Assembly: GCA_027056215.1 (NCBI GenBank)
Contig: JALULO010000041.1
Location: 1 to 15,087, forward strand
From: Campylobacterales bacterium
Lineage (GTDB): Bacteria; Campylobacterota; Campylobacteria; Campylobacterales; QNZT01
Length of the DNA stretch: 15,087 nucleotides
Direction of reading: 5' to 3'
Part shown: piece after piece, positions 14,137 to 15,087 of the stretch
How positions within the stretch are numbered: the first letter of the stretch is position 1
Layout of the letters: every line of letters begins with the position of its first letter
Translations under genes and position numbers: made by a program
Notes under the pieces: generated by a model
What the model was told of the DNA's origin: nothing
Databases searched by the model: none
The model's input: the letters and a program-made list of their open reading frames with translations, nothing else

Positions 14137-14619
14137 TTACTCCTCTTCCGGGCGGGGATCTGATATCAAAAAACTATCAAAAGGGTAATTTTTTGTTTTT
14201 GTGATACCACGACTTTTATCACTATAATTTACACTAACAAGTTTTTTTGAAGGACTGGTTTGTACTTTAACCACTTTATCATTATAGGTTAATTCTAAAA
14301 TATGAAGATAGTTATTAGGTGATTTTATGGACTTAACATAAAGTGCATCTTTTTGATGATGGACTAAGATGTTGTGATCTAACTGTTGCATCTTTGCATC
14401 TTTTCGTACAAAAGTCCTTTTTTTACCAACTGTTGTTGAGACAAGCTCTTTTGTATAATAATACCTTGCTAGGTCTATATAGTTCTCTTTTGTTAAACCT
14501 TTGTCTATGACATTTTGTTGGTTTACCTCTTGTGTGTTTTCCACACTTTCTGTACCGCAACCGTTAAAGGATAGACCAGCTAAAACGATGCTTGTAAATA
14601 TCACTATTTTATAGTACAT
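14137..14619 (-). CDS. Predicted lipoprotein, 160 aa, function unknown
   Basis: An N-terminal hydrophobic segment (residues 5-17) ends in LSFNGC, an imperfect lipobox with Cys21 as the likely lipidated residue. After a short Asn/Gln-rich linker, the mature domain of about 120 residues is Lys-rich and predicted to be mixed helix and strand (NYIDLARYYYTKEL, then several short strands such as LELTYNDKVVKV). The ATG is preceded by AGGAG eight bases upstream. It ends four bases before the next gene, which reuses its 3' end for a ribosome site, so it is the promoter-proximal gene of a two-gene exported-protein operon. I do not recognise the family. Confidence 0.8.
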   Translation of the reverse strand: MYYKIVIFTSIVLAGLSFNGCGTESVENTQEVNQQNVIDKGLTKENYIDLARYYYTKELVSTTVGKKRTFVRKDAKMQQLDHNILVHHQKDALYVKSIKSPNNYLHILELTYNDKVVKVQTSPSKKLVSVNYSDKSRGITKTKNYPFDSFLISDPRPEEE

Positions 14620-14773
14620 ATATACTCCTGTGTAAATTTAGTTTGTCATGATAAATATATCGTAAATTGAATACTTTTTTTACTTTTAATACAACTTGAA
14701 ATAGAAAATAAAGATTATTGTTAACTTATGTAACATTAATTTATCTTTGTTACATTAAATTTTCAGTGAATAA
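14620..14773. other. AT-rich intergenic region upstream of the lipoprotein gene
   Basis: No credible reading frame. It should hold the promoter of the minus-strand lipoprotein operon. On that strand TACGATATAT lies about 40 bases upstream of the start codon and could be a -10 element of sigma-70 type. Its CGATAT core also recalls sigma-28, but no fitting -35 box is present. Confidence in any specific promoter is low. Confidence 0.4.
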
Positions 14774-14899
14774 CCCAAATCCGTAAATAGCCCAAACACA
14801 TCAGCTCCAGAAAGCAAGGAAGAGATAATTCCAGAATTTTATACATCATAAAAGGAGAGTGATTATTCTGTTTTGAGATGGATGAGTCTTGCGTTGAAA
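14774..14899 (+). repeat. Long direct repeat, copy 1 (at least 126 bp)
   Basis: Begins CCCAAATCCGTAAATAGCCC and is identical over its whole length to 14962-15087. It contains an isolated purine-rich AAAGGAG (14851-14857) with no substantial reading frame after it. The largest frame across the unit, about 30 codons from ATG 14882, shows no similarity that I recognise and no spaced ribosome site. The spacer to copy 2 is 62 bases, giving a 188-bp period. Confidence 0.95.
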
Positions 14900-14961
14900 G
14901 AAATATGCAAAATGAGGAGATTTTTATTAAAAACGGTGTTTTTCAGGCACTACTATAGTGT

Positions 14962-15087
14962 CCCAAATCCGTAAATAGCCCAAACACATCAGCTCCAGAA
15001 AGCAAGGAAGAGATAATTCCAGAATTTTATACATCATAAAAGGAGAGTGATTATTCTGTTTTGAGATGGATGAGTCTTGCGTTGAAA
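14962..15087 (+). repeat. Long direct repeat, copy 2, cut by the window end
   Basis: Identical to 14774-14899 with no mismatch. The match is still perfect at the last base of the window, so the true unit may be longer and further copies may follow. A small palindrome, CACTA-CTA-TAGTG (14948-14960), lies directly before this copy and is absent before copy 1. Confidence 0.95.

Noticed and set aside
14655..14680. CGATAT upstream of the lipoprotein gene as a sigma-28 promoter
   Set aside because: No TAAAGTTT-like -35 box at the required 11-base spacing; only an A-run is there.
14882..14974. 30-codon reading frame across the 188-bp repeat unit as a small toxin or peptide gene
   Set aside because: No ribosome site at the right distance, no recognised similarity, and the frame depends on the copy junction.
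14774..15087. CRISPR array
   Set aside because: The repeat is far too long (126 bp or more) and there are only two copies with one spacer.

Overview
The window looks like a chromosomal segment of a free-living member of the Campylobacterota (Epsilonproteobacteria). The evidence is the AT-rich sequence, the gene order rsmD - flgI - flgJ(rod-binding only) - flgN - flgK that resembles the Campylobacter flagellar locus, and flagellar promoters of sigma-54 and sigma-28 type. I infer a Sulfurimonas/Sulfurovum/Sulfurospirillum-like genus but cannot name it from sequence alone.

Layout. Positions 1-274 hold a tiny Tat-signal protein gene followed by a clear terminator. Positions 315-1953 hold a PKD-repeat lipoprotein gene behind a textbook sigma-54 promoter. 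Positions 1975-4474 hold a leucine module: a sigma-70 promoter, a leucine-rich leader peptide, leuA (the long 2-isopropylmalate synthase type) and a TRIC/UPF0126 membrane protein. Positions 4486-6838 (minus strand) are flaG-fliD-fliS and a small FliT-like gene. Positions 6946-11651 (plus strand) are a small conserved gene, rsmD, flgI, flgJ, then a sigma-28 promoter, flgN and flgK.

The two flagellar groups diverge from about 6.9 kb. Together they encode the P-ring, a rod-assembly factor, the first hook-filament junction protein with its chaperone, the filament cap with its neighbour chaperones, and FlaG. The space between flgJ and flgN, where Campylobacter carries flgM, holds only a sigma-28 promoter.

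Immediately after flgK the sequence becomes a genomic scrapyard (11657-12665). It holds an internally deleted IS66-family element with both terminal inverted repeats, a broken hypE fragment abutting its right end, and an oppositely oriented, internally deleted hydrogenase maturation protease. I read this as the remains of a lost [NiFe]-hydrogenase maturation cluster.

Beyond it, on the minus strand, are two probable exported proteins in an operon: a small lipoprotein and a 481-residue protein with three Ig-like repeats and a jelly-roll-like C-terminal domain. The window ends in a non-coding stretch with two identical copies of at least 126 bp, 188 bp apart.

The observations I would follow first are the leucine leader whose Leu codons can base-pair with its own ribosome binding site, the sigma-54-driven PKD lipoprotein, the missing flgM, the hydrogenase-gene graveyard, and the terminal 188-bp duplication. 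I see no CRISPR array, tRNA or rRNA gene.
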